DNA of 64,000 nt from JAKFWF01 sp031374115 (GCA_031374115.1 JANMNO010000111.1:1-64000); one strand, 5' to 3'. Positions 1 to 8,536 are shown, counted from the stretch's first letter. The notes: a model not told the origin generated them from the letters alone. Made by a program: numbers and translations.

Positions 1-1080
1 GTAGGTGTCGTAGGTGTTATCGGGCAGCTGGAGCCAGAGATAGCTCTCGGCGCGGAACGCCTTCATGCTTTCCCAGATCTTCTTGAAGTCCTCGTTCTTG
101 GCCGAGATATCGGCGTAGACCTCGTTGGCCGACTTGAAGCAGGCGTCGAGGATTGCTTCCGAGAACGGACGCAGCTGCACGCCGTTGCCGACGAGACGCT
201 TGATCGCCGCGGGATTGACGATGTCGTACTTGCCCGTGCAGTGCTGATTGGCCTGCGCGGCGGCAGCCTTGAGGATCGCCTGATAGCTCTTCGGCAACGC
301 ATCCCACTTCGGTTTGTTGACCTGCGCCGTCAACATGGCGCCGCCTTCCCACCAGCCGGGATAGTAATAATACTTGGCGACCTTGTAGAAGCCGAGTTTT
401 TCATCGTCGTAGGGGCCGACCCACTCGGCACCATCGATGGTGCCCTTTTCGAGCGCCGGGTAGATATCGCCGCCGCCAATTTGCTGCGGAATGACGCCGA
501 GCTTCGACATCACGGCACCGGCGAACCCGCCGGCCCGGAACTTCAGCCCCTTGAGATCGTCGAGCGTATTGATTTCCTTGCGGAACCAGCCGCCCATCTG
601 CGCGCTCGTATTACCGCACAGCAGGGCATAGACGTTGCTCTTGGCGTGGAATGCATTCATCAGTGCTTCGCCACCGCCCTCGCTCCACCACGCCGTTTGC
701 TGGCGTCCGTTGAGGCCGAATGGCACGGCGCAACCGAGCGCCCAGGTCGGGTCCTTGCCCCACATGTAGTACTGCGCGGTGTGGCACATCTCGACCGTGC
801 CGTTGATGACGGCATCGGTCACTTGTAGCGCCGGCACGATCTCGCCGGCAGCAAAACACTGGATCTGAAACTTGCCGTCGGTCGCTTCGGACACGTACTT
901 CGCCATATTTTCGGCGGCGCCATAGAGCGTGTCGAGCGACTTCGGCCAGCTGGCCGCCAGGCGCCAGCGGATTTCCGGCGAGCCTTGTGCAATGGCCGGT
1001 GCCGCAAGCGTGCTCGCCGCAGCCACTGTTCCAGCGGCGCCAGCTGTTTTCAAAAACCTGCGTCTTTTGAGATCCGTCAT
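1..1080 (-). CDS. TRAP transporter substrate-binding protein, DctP/TakP type (3' end outside window)
   Basis: Periplasmic solute receptor of a tripartite (TRAP) secondary transporter. The frame opens at an ATG at 1080 and stays open for 360 codons to the window edge, so the C-terminus is missing. The N-terminus has a twin-arginine signal (KRRRFLKTAGAAG followed by an Ala-rich stretch ending APAIAQ), so export by Tat is likely. The mature part reads RWRLAASWPKSLDTLYGAAE and later GGGDIYPALEKGTIDGAEWVG, typical of the 2-oxoacid (TakP-like) branch of the family. Its permease genes are not in view and would lie beyond position 1. It is divergent from fdhD across about 140 bp. Family call is strong; the ligand is inferred only. 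Confidence 0.9.
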   Translation of the reverse strand, partial: MTDLKRRRFLKTAGAAGTVAAASTLAAPAIAQGSPEIRWRLAASWPKSLDTLYGAAENMAKYVSEATDGKFQIQCFAAGEIVPALQVTDAVINGTVEMCHTAQYYMWGKDPTWALGCAVPFGLNGRQQTAWWSEGGGEALMNAFHAKSNVYALLCGNTSAQMGGWFRKEINTLDDLKGLKFRAGGFAGAVMSKLGVIPQQIGGGDIYPALEKGTIDGAEWVGPYDDEKLGFYKVAKYYYYPGWWEGGAMLTAQVNKPKWDALPKSYQAILKAAAAQANQHCTGKYDIVNPAAIKRLVGNGVQLRPFSEAILDACFKSANEVYADISAKNEDFKKIWESMKAFRAESYLWLQLPDNTYDTY

Positions 1081-1220
1081 GTGTTGTTCTACTCCTGTTG
1101 TTGTGCGTTGAACTATATGGCTGCACGCCTCGCCCGCAAAGCCTGTTGCTATAACACTTCAATCGAACCCGCCAACATTGTAGCGTTCGGACCAAATTTG
1201 GCGATATCGACGAGCCCCCG

Positions 1221-2093
1221 ATGACCGATGAATTTACCGTACGCCCCACCCCAGACGATCCCCGCCTTTCCGTTACGGTGCCGGGCATCGACCAGACTGG
1301 TGCGGCGATCGAGACCGCCGTCGTCACCGAACGGCCGTTGACGCTGTTTCTCAACGCGCGCGAAATCGTGACGATGATGACGATCGGCGACCACCCCGAT
1401 CTGCTGGCGGTCGGTTATCTGCTCAACCAGAACATGCTCAAGCCTGACGATGAAATCACCGCGATCGAACACGCCGAGGATATCGATACCATCGTCGTGC
1501 GCACCAAACGACAAACCGATTATGAGGAGAAGCTGCGCAAGAAGACTCAGACTTCCGGTTGCGCGCAAGGCACGATCTTCGGCGACCTGATGGAGGAGTT
1601 CGACAAGATCGAACTTGACCGGAACGCACGGCTGAAGACCTCGTGGCTCTATACGCTCGCCCGCAAGATCAATACCGAGCCGAGCCTGTACCTGAAGGCC
1701 GGTGCGATCCACGGCTGTGTGCTGGCGCGACAAGATCGCGTGCTGGTCTACATGGAAGACGTCGGCCGCCACAACGCGGTCGACAAGATCGCCGGCTACA
1801 TGTTCCTCAATAAAATCGTCCCGCACGACAAGATCTTCTACACCACTGGACGCCTTACGTCAGAGATGGTGATCAAGACCGTCAAAATGCGCATTCCGAT
1901 TTTGCTATCGCGCTCCGGCTTCACCGCCTGGGGTGTTGACCTTGCCAACAAGGCCGGGTTGACACTGATCGGCCGCGCGCGCGGAAAGCGCTTCGTCGCA
2001 CTTGCCGGCACCGGCCGCATCATCTTTGATGCCGACCTTTCACGCATGCAGGACGAGAGTTCGAAGCACCATCGCAAAGGCGCGCAGGACTGA
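1221..2093 (+). CDS. fdhD: Formate dehydrogenase accessory sulfurtransferase FdhD
   Basis: 290 aa. FdhD passes sulfur from a cysteine desulfurase to the molybdenum cofactor of formate dehydrogenase. Family features are visible: TERPLTLFLNAREIVTMMT near residues 36-54, GYLLNQ near 65-70, and MEDVGRHNAVDKIAGYM in the C-terminal half. The E. coli enzyme has a CxxC pair; here the loop reads SGCAQGTIFG, keeping the first Cys (C114) but with Gly at the second position. mobA and mobB downstream on the same strand fit a Mo-cofactor neighbourhood, although three minus-strand genes intervene. No formate dehydrogenase structural gene is present in the window. Confidence 0.93.
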   Translation: MTDEFTVRPTPDDPRLSVTVPGIDQTGAAIETAVVTERPLTLFLNAREIVTMMTIGDHPDLLAVGYLLNQNMLKPDDEITAIEHAEDIDTIVVRTKRQTDYEEKLRKKTQTSGCAQGTIFGDLMEEFDKIELDRNARLKTSWLYTLARKINTEPSLYLKAGAIHGCVLARQDRVLVYMEDVGRHNAVDKIAGYMFLNKIVPHDKIFYTTGRLTSEMVIKTVKMRIPILLSRSGFTAWGVDLANKAGLTLIGRARGKRFVALAGTGRIIFDADLSRMQDESSKHHRKGAQD

Positions 2094-2094
2094 C

Positions 2095-2304
2095 CTACTT
2101 CGTCGCTTGGAAGACGCGGCCAAGGGGCGTGATAAAGGTTCCGGTCTTCAAGCACCGCTGATACGGCTTCGTGCAGTCGTTTCTGTCGCTGCGCATGGTC
2201 CAGCACAACTGCTGCAGCTGAGAGCAAGTCTTGGCCGACGCGCTGCCGGACATCGTGATGAGAGCTGCTAAACCGGCGGCGGCAACGAGACTGAGCTTCA
2301 GCAT
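2095..2304 (-). CDS. Small secreted Cys-containing protein of unknown function
   Basis: 69 aa. The start at 2304 is chosen because AGGAG lies just upstream and the protein then begins with a clean Sec signal (MLKLSLVAAAGLAAL...GSASA, cleavage about residue 24). The mature part of about 45 residues has four cysteines spaced C-x6-C-x9-C-x6-C, which suggests two disulfides in the periplasm. It is convergent with fdhD, with one base between the stop codons. I do not recognise a named family; similar tiny Cys-rich exported proteins are common hypotheticals in this order. Confidence 0.7.
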   Translation of the reverse strand: MLKLSLVAAAGLAALITMSGSASAKTCSQLQQLCWTMRSDRNDCTKPYQRCLKTGTFITPLGRVFQATK

Positions 2305-2375
2305 TCGACGATCTCCTGGGCTTTGACCATTCCAAGCTTGAACGACAGCACGCCAAGGTTTGGATCCCTTTGTCT

Positions 2376-3200
2376 GGTAGTGTCTCAGCTTGAACTGCTG
2401 CTCTGGGCCCAGTTGCGGAAATGGTTCCCTGTTGACGCAAGCCCTACCGCTTCGGCATGACGATGAGTTCACCCGACATCGAAGGTCCATGCGTGCCGCA
2501 TACGATGCCGAAGACGCCCACCTTATCGGCGGTGAAGGTTATGCGATGGGCCTGCCCACGCTTCACTGTGAAAGTTTGACCGAACGCGGCAATGGAGGTC
2601 GGATGGGCTGCACCATTGATGCCGACAAACTCAAGTGTCACCGCATCCCCTTCGTTGACAATGATCTGGGAGGGTTGCCAGACGTAGGCGCTCACCTCCC
2701 AACGACGAGTTTTCTCATCGGGCTGCGCAATTAAATAGCCTCCGCCTGGAGGCAGCACAGCCGTTGGAAAAGGTTCTTTGTCAACAGTCGTGCCGCCCTT
2801 GGGCTCGACCGCCAAGACAGTGAAAAAACGCTTCTCTGCCGATGCGGGGCTGATCCACGCCGTAGAGCCTATCAGGCTCGCAAGAAGTATCGCCAGCGTA
2901 CTTATTTGCCGATGCAACTGCATTGCACCTCCTTCTCGACCATCCGGGTTTCTCAGATTTTTGCAAATGAGAATGACTTGCATCTAAGAACGCCAGGAAT
3001 TTGGCGTCAACTACCTTTTGTGGTCGCGATTGATGATCGCCAGCAATTTCTCATTGGCAATATGTCGTCACGAGGGTCCGTCGCAGCGCTGGCGGAGATT
3101 TAGCCTTGAGGTATTCGCTGTGCCGCAGCGTTGAGACATTCATCTCGCTCGCTGATGCCCGCTGCAGGGTCATGAGCCGACTTCAATCTTAGACACTACC
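2376..3200. repeat. Region bounded by about 20-bp imperfect terminal inverted repeats, containing the cupredoxin gene
   Basis: The left end (2376-2395) begins GGTAGTGTCTCAGCTTGAA and the right end (3181-3200) reads, on the minus strand, GGTAGTGTCTAAGATTGAAG. The two match at 17 of the first 19 positions, with the first ten identical. They enclose 825 bp holding only the cupredoxin gene and non-coding DNA. CCCTTTG occurs at 2366-2372 and 3199-3205, close to but not exactly at both ends, so a target duplication is not proven. No transposase is present. It could be a non-autonomous mobile unit or the worn ends of an old insertion. Confidence 0.5.
2444..2923 (-). CDS. Exported cupredoxin-domain protein
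   Basis: 159 aa. The start at 2923 is preferred over an upstream in-frame start (2983) because GGAGG lies directly before it and it gives a signal peptide (MQLHRQISTLAILLASLIGS...PASA). A single cupredoxin-like domain follows: WQPSQIIVNEGDAVTLEFVG, then AAHPTS, then a C-terminal CGTHGPSMSGELIV. His, Cys, His and Met are placed as in type-1 copper sites, so a periplasmic copper/electron-transfer or copper-binding role is likely. The gene lies alone between the inverted repeats at 2376 and 3200. No cytochrome or copper-resistance partner is adjacent. Confidence 0.8.
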   Translation of the reverse strand: MQLHRQISTLAILLASLIGSTAWISPASAEKRFFTVLAVEPKGGTTVDKEPFPTAVLPPGGGYLIAQPDEKTRRWEVSAYVWQPSQIIVNEGDAVTLEFVGINGAAHPTSIAAFGQTFTVKRGQAHRITFTADKVGVFGIVCGTHGPSMSGELIVMPKR

Positions 3201-3213
3201 CTTTGCCCTCGCG
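2924..3213. other. 290-bp intergenic stretch
   Basis: Upstream region of the cupredoxin gene. It contains the cupredoxin ribosome-binding site and the right inverted repeat (3181-3200). I see no convincing gene, terminator or RNA in it. Confidence 0.5.
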
Positions 3214-3492
3214 CTATTCCCCCTTGATATACGGCTCGACCGGTCCCGACACTTTCACCGTCATGGCGTTGCCGGCGCGATCCTTGGCGACGCCTGCGGC
3301 GAGCCGCACCCAGCCTTCGCTGACGCAGTATTCCTCGACGTTGGTTTTCTCGACCCCACGAAATTTGATGCCGATGCCGCGGGCCAACAGCTCCTCGTTA
3401 TAGAACGGGCTCTTCGGGTTGACGCTAAGGCGATCTGGCAGGGTTGTTGCCTGCAGCTCGGGGTTCTGCGGATCGGAAGGTGTGTCGGTCAT
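3214..3492 (-). CDS. DUF3297 family protein
   Basis: 92 aa. The core LPDRLSVNPKSPFYNEELL, then GIGIKFRGVEKTNVEEYCVS, then EGWVRLAAG, is the signature of the small proteobacterial DUF3297 family, sometimes labelled glutathione peroxidase without support. No signal peptide, so cytoplasmic. The function is unknown. It is divergent from mobA with about 125 bp between the starts. Length is slightly above the usual 80-85 residues owing to an N-terminal extension. Confidence 0.88.
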   Translation of the reverse strand: MTDTPSDPQNPELQATTLPDRLSVNPKSPFYNEELLARGIGIKFRGVEKTNVEEYCVSEGWVRLAAGVAKDRAGNAMTVKVSGPVEPYIKGE

Positions 3493-3618
3493 CGGCTACT
3501 CTCACGGTGGGACGGCACTGCATTCGACACGAGATAGCCTTACCCGCGCCAGTTGCCAACCTTGGACATGCATTACTGCGCATTTGTCGGCCGCTCACTG
3601 CTGGCGTACGGTGCGGCC

Positions 3619-4266
3619 ATGACCACGAAATTCGACGACATCACCGGCGTGCTGCTGGCCGGCGGGCAGTCCCGGCGCATGTTCCCCGCGCAGCCCGGGG
3701 GCGGCGACAAATCGCTGCGCGATCTCGCAGGAAAGCCGATGCTCGCCCACGTGATCGACCGGTTGGGGCCGCAAGCCGGACGTCTGGTGATCAACGCCAA
3801 CGGTGATCCAGCACGCTTTGCACCTTTCAATTTGCCGGTGGCGCCGGACACCATCAATGGCTTCGCAGGCCCGCTCGCAGGAGTTTTGGCCGGCATGGGC
3901 TGGAGCCGGACCAACGCGCCCTCCGCCACGCATATCGCGACGGTATCGACCGATGCCCCGTTCATTCCGCTCGACCTTGTTGCGCGGCTGCGCGACCGAG
4001 TTGTAGGTCGTCCAACCGCAATCGCGATCGCGCGCTCGGGCGGCGAATTGCACCCGGTGATCGGCTTATGGCCGGTTGCGCTTGCCGACGATCTGGAGCG
4101 CGCCTTAAGCGATGGCGTGCGCAAGGTGCTGGCCTGGACCGGCCGGCATGGTACACAAGCGGTCGATTTCCCATTCACGCCAATGGCCGGCTGCCAGATC
4201 GACCCGTTCTTCAATGCCAATCACCCTGACGAGTTCGACGAAGCCCGCCGCCTGTTGCAAGGCTGA
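3619..4266 (+). CDS. mobA: Molybdenum cofactor guanylyltransferase MobA
   Basis: 215 aa. MobA joins GMP from GTP to molybdopterin to make the guanine dinucleotide cofactor used by formate dehydrogenases and DMSO-reductase-type enzymes. The N-terminal nucleotide-binding signature GVLLAGGQSRRM is followed by GGGDKSLRDLAGKPML and a central STDAPF metal/nucleotide motif. The frame opens earlier (3553) but the ATG at 3619 matches the family N-terminus. It is followed six bases later by mobB. With fdhD upstream, this region matures Mo enzymes. Confidence 0.93.
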   Translation: MTTKFDDITGVLLAGGQSRRMFPAQPGGGDKSLRDLAGKPMLAHVIDRLGPQAGRLVINANGDPARFAPFNLPVAPDTINGFAGPLAGVLAGMGWSRTNAPSATHIATVSTDAPFIPLDLVARLRDRVVGRPTAIAIARSGGELHPVIGLWPVALADDLERALSDGVRKVLAWTGRHGTQAVDFPFTPMAGCQIDPFFNANHPDEFDEARRLLQG

Positions 4267-4272
4267 TGCATC

Positions 4273-4800
4273 GTGACGTGCGCATCGCTTGTTGCCTCAC
4301 ATTCGCCGGTGATCGGGATCGCCGGCTGGAAGGATTCCGGCAAGACGACGCTGGTGACCAAACTGGTGGCGGAGCTGACGAAACGAGGGCTGTCGGTCGC
4401 GACCATCAAGCATGCCCACCACGCCTTCCAGATCGACGACGGAGAGACCGATAGCGCCCGCCATCGCCGTGCCGGGGCATCTCAGGTTGCGATCGTCTCT
4501 CCCGTGCGATGGGCGCTGGTGCGGGAGTTGAACGGTGCCCCCGAACCGAAGCTCGAGGCAATCATCGCCGAGCTGAAGCCGTGCGATCTCATTATTGTGG
4601 AGGGGTACAAGCGAGCACCCATTCCAAAGATCGAAGTGCGGCGTGCAGCATCGCTCGACAAGCGGAGCCTGTGCGACAAGGACCCTCATGTACTTGCAAT
4701 CGCAGCCGACCATGCCATCACCGGCGTCATGCTGCCGGTGTTCGGCCTCGATGCCGTCAGCGCCATCGCCGATTTCATCCAGGCTTTGAAGCCCGCATGA
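4273..4800 (+). CDS. mobB: Molybdopterin-guanine dinucleotide biosynthesis adaptor protein MobB
   Basis: 175 aa, GTG start at 4273. A P-loop NTPase that binds GTP and assists MobA. It shows GWKDSGKTTLVTKLVAEL (Walker A near residues 18-26), ATIKHAHHAFQIDDGETDS, and CDLIIVEGYKRAPIPKIEV, all typical of MobB. The stop overlaps the start of the next gene (ATGA at 4797-4800), so the two are probably co-translated. The function is accessory and often dispensable. Confidence 0.93.
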   Translation: MTCASLVASHSPVIGIAGWKDSGKTTLVTKLVAELTKRGLSVATIKHAHHAFQIDDGETDSARHRRAGASQVAIVSPVRWALVRELNGAPEPKLEAIIAELKPCDLIIVEGYKRAPIPKIEVRRAASLDKRSLCDKDPHVLAIAADHAITGVMLPVFGLDAVSAIADFIQALKPA

Positions 4801-5564
4801 TCCGTTTCGGGATCGCAGCCGTCGTGCTGATCGCGGCGTTTGGTTCGGCAAGCGCCCAGACGAGGAAACCGAAGCTGCCGCCCGGTCTCGATCCCGGCGG
4901 CTTGGCCATCGTGCTTCTTACCACCGGCATTGACTACACCAAGCCTGCCGTCGCAGCGCGTCTTGCCCGCGACGGAGAGGGAGACTTGATCGGCTTGGAT
5001 ACGGCCGATGCCGGCAACCGGCCGTATGCTGCAGACGGCGACGGCACAGCCCTTGCGCTGGTGCTCCTGGCGGCACCGGGTATCCGCATCATTCCCGTCC
5101 GCATCGATCCGAACCATCCGCCGAGCCTCATCGCCGCGGTGAAATTTGCTGCTCGAAGTCCCGGGCGCGTCGTCGTAATGCCGCAATTACCGGTCGATCC
5201 GGCGCAACGATCGCAGCTGCTCGCGGGGGTAGGACAATTCCTGGACCGTGTCTTCATTGTGCCCGCGGAAATTGGCGACGCGACAGCGCCAAAAGCGAAC
5301 AACGTGCTCGCCCTGTCTTCGACCGTATCTGGTGGAGCGTCATCGCCCGCCGCCGATTTGCATCTGAACCTAGTGGCGCCATCTTCGGCGATGGCCGTGG
5401 CGGGATTCATTCCAGCACTTTTAGACTGCGTGGCGGTGGAGATCACCAAGCTGCAAACGTCATCCCCCAAGCTCAAGGCTCTGATGGATCTGTTACCGGA
5501 CCCGGCACTCAGGTCTAAGCCAGATTCAACTGGCGGATGCCCGGTATCGGCGCCCTCTCGCTGA
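4797..5564 (+). CDS. Exported subtilase-like protein lacking catalytic residues
   Basis: 255 aa. The ATG at 4797 overlaps the mobB stop and begins a signal peptide (MIRFGIAAVVLIAAFGSASA). The longer frame running back to 4509 is only a shadow of mobB. The mature part follows a peptidase S8 plan: GLAIVLLTTGIDYTKPAVAA where subtilases have an Asp-Thr-Gly, then GDGTALALVLLA where they have His-Gly-Thr, and near the end APSSAMAVAGFIPALL resembling the Ser motif. The Asp position is Thr (T42) and the His position is Asp (D82), so proteolysis is unlikely. The role is unknown; a binding or scaffold function is possible. The fold call rests on motif order only. Confidence 0.7.
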   Translation: MIRFGIAAVVLIAAFGSASAQTRKPKLPPGLDPGGLAIVLLTTGIDYTKPAVAARLARDGEGDLIGLDTADAGNRPYAADGDGTALALVLLAAPGIRIIPVRIDPNHPPSLIAAVKFAARSPGRVVVMPQLPVDPAQRSQLLAGVGQFLDRVFIVPAEIGDATAPKANNVLALSSTVSGGASSPAADLHLNLVAPSSAMAVAGFIPALLDCVAVEITKLQTSSPKLKALMDLLPDPALRSKPDSTGGCPVSAPSR

Positions 5565-5647
5565 TCATCCGCGAGCGCCTTCGGCCGGTATAGCATCGAA
5601 CACGGGGTGCCTAAGCTCGTCGATTGCGTGACGCCTTTGCAAAACCA

Positions 5648-6727
5648 TTATGGCTTCCAGTCCTTCGCCTGTTTCTGGATCGCGGCGACATCGAACGCGT
5701 TGATCTCGTCGATCAAGTCGTTGGTTATTAGATCGGACGCGTTGGACTTTTCCTTCAACACGCCGGCCTTCAACAGCCAGTCGAGATAGGCCTGGTAATT
5801 GGCGGTCACGCTCTCGCCCCACTTGGTCGCGCCGCCCGCTTCGAGACGCCAGTTGCGAATGCGCGCCGACAGCACGTTGACGTCGTCCTTTAGCGCTTGC
5901 GCCTCTTCTTTGCCGACCGATTTTGACTGCGGATAAATCTCCCAGAACATGCGCACTGCCGCTTCCGGATTGGCGATCGCGAACACCGAGCCCATGGCAT
6001 AGCCCTTGGCGACTGCAACGGCGTCCTTGCGGCGCGTCGTCAGTGTTTCTTCGAGCGCGATGAAACCGTTGGAGGGAAATTTCTCGATCTCGGGCCGCGC
6101 CAAAGTGCGCAACTTGATGCCGGCATTCTCGACAAGCGCGTATTGCGTGTCGAATTGCGACAGTGCGTCCACCTGCTTGGAGCGTAGCAGCGCTGCCGTC
6201 TGCGCGCCCTCGCCTGCGACCACGATTGACACGTCCTTGTCCGGATCCATGCCTTCGGCGGAAACGAGCGCGCGCGTCACGATCAGCCCTGCGGAGCCCA
6301 TCGAGATCAGTCCGATCCTCTTGCCGCGTAAATCGGCGACCGTCTTGATCGGGCTCTCGTCGGGAACCGCGAAGCCATAGATGTTCCCCTGGTAGGCGGT
6401 GTAGAAGTTCTTCGCCTTGAGACCCTGCGAGCGGATGACCGCGAGCGGCTCGATCGATGGGATCGAAAACAACACGTCTTTGGTTGCCACCGCTTTGACG
6501 CAGTCGCCGGAGCCGGCAATCGCCACCAGCTCGATCTTGACGCCGTCCTTGGCGAACCACCCCATCTTGGTCGCAACGGCAAAGGCAGATGCCGCTGCCG
6601 CTGTCATGGTCTTGGCGCAGAAACCTACACGGATCGTGGTCGGCACTTGAGCACCAGCCGGTGCACTCGCGGCGGCCACGCTCGCGATGCCAGCTGCCAG
6701 CACCATCTTCGCAAATCTCATCTTCAT
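5648..6727 (-). CDS. ABC transporter substrate-binding protein, NitT/TauT (SsuA/THI5-like) family
   Basis: 359 aa periplasmic receptor with a Sec signal (MKMRFAKMVLAAGIAS...PAGAQ). NMT1/THI5-like features include TTIRVGFCAKTMTAAAAS at the mature N-terminus, GSGDCVKAVATKDVLFSIPS and VADLRGKRIGLISMGSAGL. The substrate cannot be read from sequence; relatives carry nitrate, sulfonates, aromatic acids or thiamine precursors. It is the last gene of a three-gene operon and its start overlaps the permease stop by 4 nt. Convergent with the subtilase-like gene upstream. Confidence 0.92.
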   Translation of the reverse strand: MKMRFAKMVLAAGIASVAAASAPAGAQVPTTIRVGFCAKTMTAAAASAFAVATKMGWFAKDGVKIELVAIAGSGDCVKAVATKDVLFSIPSIEPLAVIRSQGLKAKNFYTAYQGNIYGFAVPDESPIKTVADLRGKRIGLISMGSAGLIVTRALVSAEGMDPDKDVSIVVAGEGAQTAALLRSKQVDALSQFDTQYALVENAGIKLRTLARPEIEKFPSNGFIALEETLTTRRKDAVAVAKGYAMGSVFAIANPEAAVRMFWEIYPQSKSVGKEEAQALKDDVNVLSARIRNWRLEAGGATKWGESVTANYQAYLDWLLKAGVLKEKSNASDLITNDLIDEINAFDVAAIQKQAKDWKP

Positions 6728-7533
6728 GTACTCGGGTCCTTCTTGATCGAGGTGTCTGCTTCGCGTGGCCGGTCCCAGAACAGCACGCGCCGGCGCAGCC
6801 CGGTGATCATGCCATTTAGAAACAAACCGATGAGGGAAAGAATGAACAACACCGAGAACTGCCCGGCGACATCCATGTTGAAATTCATGCTCTGGATCAG
6901 CATGCCAAGGCCACGTTCCGAGCCTACGAACTCGGCGACGATGGCGCCGATGAGTGCGAAGATCATCGCGATCTCAAGCCCCGCGAAAATGTAGGGCAGC
7001 GCATTCGGCAGCTGCAGCATCCGGAAGATCTGAAACTTGGAAGCAGCCAGCGATCGCAGCAGATTGACGCGATCCTCATCGGCCGAGCGCAGACCGACGA
7101 TGGTGTTGACCATCAATGGAAAGAAGGCGACCAGCGCAGCGTTGATCACCTTTGAGGTCAGCCCAAGCCCAAACCAGACCACGATGAGCGGCGCCAGCGC
7201 CACTTTCGGCATTGCCTGAAACATGACGATGAAGGGGTAGAGGAAGTATTCCACACGGCGGCTCAACGCCACTCCGGTCCCCAGAATGAATGCGAGCACG
7301 GTCCCCAGCGCAAAGCCGAGAAAGGTCTCGGTCAGGGTCACGCCGATGTGCGTGACATAGATGCCCGATTGTATGCCACGCCAAAGGGCTGCGAACACGT
7401 GCGTCGGCGCCGGCAGAATGTAAGATGGTATTTCGAAGTACCTGACGATCGTCTCCCAGACGCTGAGAAACGTCGCAATGAGCGCAACCCGCAAGCCCAG
7501 CCCCGTCGCGCCTCTCGTGATGGCATGGCTCAC
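6724..7533 (-). CDS. ABC transporter permease, NitT/TauT (SsuC) family
   Basis: 269 aa inner-membrane subunit with about six hydrophobic segments. The cytoplasmic EAA-type loop is visible around LRSADEDRVNLLRSLAASKFQIFR, followed by LPNALPYIFAGLEIAM. The first helix (LRVALIATFLSVWETIV) and SYILPAPTHVFAAL are typical of the TauC/SsuC family. ATGA overlaps at both ends (ATPase upstream, binding protein downstream) show tight translational coupling. Confidence 0.93.
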   Translation of the reverse strand: MSHAITRGATGLGLRVALIATFLSVWETIVRYFEIPSYILPAPTHVFAALWRGIQSGIYVTHIGVTLTETFLGFALGTVLAFILGTGVALSRRVEYFLYPFIVMFQAMPKVALAPLIVVWFGLGLTSKVINAALVAFFPLMVNTIVGLRSADEDRVNLLRSLAASKFQIFRMLQLPNALPYIFAGLEIAMIFALIGAIVAEFVGSERGLGMLIQSMNFNMDVAGQFSVLFILSLIGLFLNGMITGLRRRVLFWDRPREADTSIKKDPST

Positions 7534-8363
7534 AGGGCACCGCCCGTCGCGTTCAGTGCCGCCCGGATCTGGCGCACATAGCTTCCAAAGATCTCTGTAT
7601 TGACCACATCGAGCGCCCGCGGACGCGGTAAATCGATCTTCAGTTCAGCACCGATTTTACCCGGACGCGGCGTCATCACCAGCACCCGGTCGGCGAGGAA
7701 AACCGCCTCCGCAATCGAATGCGTGATGAAGACGATCGTCTTACGCCGCTCCATCCAAATGCGCTGCAACTCGATGTGCATCGTCTCGCGCGTCATCGCG
7801 TCGAGCGCGCCGAACGGTTCATCCATCAACAGCAGCGCCGGGTCATGGATCAGCGCGCGCACCAGTGATACGCGCTGCTGCATGCCGCCTGACAACTCTC
7901 GCGGATAACGGCTCTCGAACCCTTCCAGCCCGACAAGCTTCAACAACTCGAGCGCCTTCGCGCGCATCGCTCTGCGGTCGAGCCCTTGCACGTCGACTGG
8001 TAGCTCGGCATTGGCCAGAACCGTCCGCCAAGGAAACAACACAGGAGATTGAAATACCACGCCGATATCGCGGCGGGGACCATCGATGGGACTGCCCGCA
8101 AGCGCGGCTTGACCGCTGGTCGGCGGCATCAAACCTGCAAGAATGCGCAGCAGCGTCGATTTCCCGCAGCCTGATGGGCCGACGATCGAGACGAACTCGC
8201 CATCGCGCACGGTGAAGTCGATGTCAGCCAGTGCGATGACACCGTCGGTGTCGCCGCCATATCGCATCCAAAGATGTTGCACACGAATTTGATCGACCCG
8301 CTTCAGTTCGGTAGTTCTGTCACGGTCAGCTTCAATTCCGCCTTCGATCGTCGTTGCGTGCAC
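7530..8363 (-). CDS. ABC transporter ATP-binding protein, NitT/TauT (SsuB) family
   Basis: 277 aa with a GTG start at 8363, chosen because GGGAGGG lies about seven bases upstream; the frame extends further to 8429 but without a good site. Walker A is GPSGCGKSTLLRILAG, the signature is LSGGMQQRVSLVRAL, and Walker B is LLLMDEPFGALD, followed by the H-loop THSIAEAVFLADR. It energises the permease and binding protein encoded downstream. First gene of the operon; its start faces msrB across about 170 bp. Confidence 0.93.
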   Translation of the reverse strand: MHATTIEGGIEADRDRTTELKRVDQIRVQHLWMRYGGDTDGVIALADIDFTVRDGEFVSIVGPSGCGKSTLLRILAGLMPPTSGQAALAGSPIDGPRRDIGVVFQSPVLFPWRTVLANAELPVDVQGLDRRAMRAKALELLKLVGLEGFESRYPRELSGGMQQRVSLVRALIHDPALLLMDEPFGALDAMTRETMHIELQRIWMERRKTIVFITHSIAEAVFLADRVLVMTPRPGKIGAELKIDLPRPRALDVVNTEIFGSYVRQIRAALNATGGAL

Positions 8364-8536
8364 AAACACCCTCCCGTTGCGGCCCCTGATCGAGGACCAC
8401 GAACATTTTTTCCAACTTGAACTGGGCATTGCGTGGGGTCAAGCAGGACACCGGGCCTGGACATCCGGGCGACGCGGCCGCACATATCGCCTGCACTAAA
8501 CGTTTCCAGCCAAATTCGCATGAAACGAGGCACCCG

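Noticed and set aside
4509..4796. Upstream extension of the subtilase-like reading frame
   Set aside because: It lies entirely inside mobB in another frame; the signal peptide begins at 4797.
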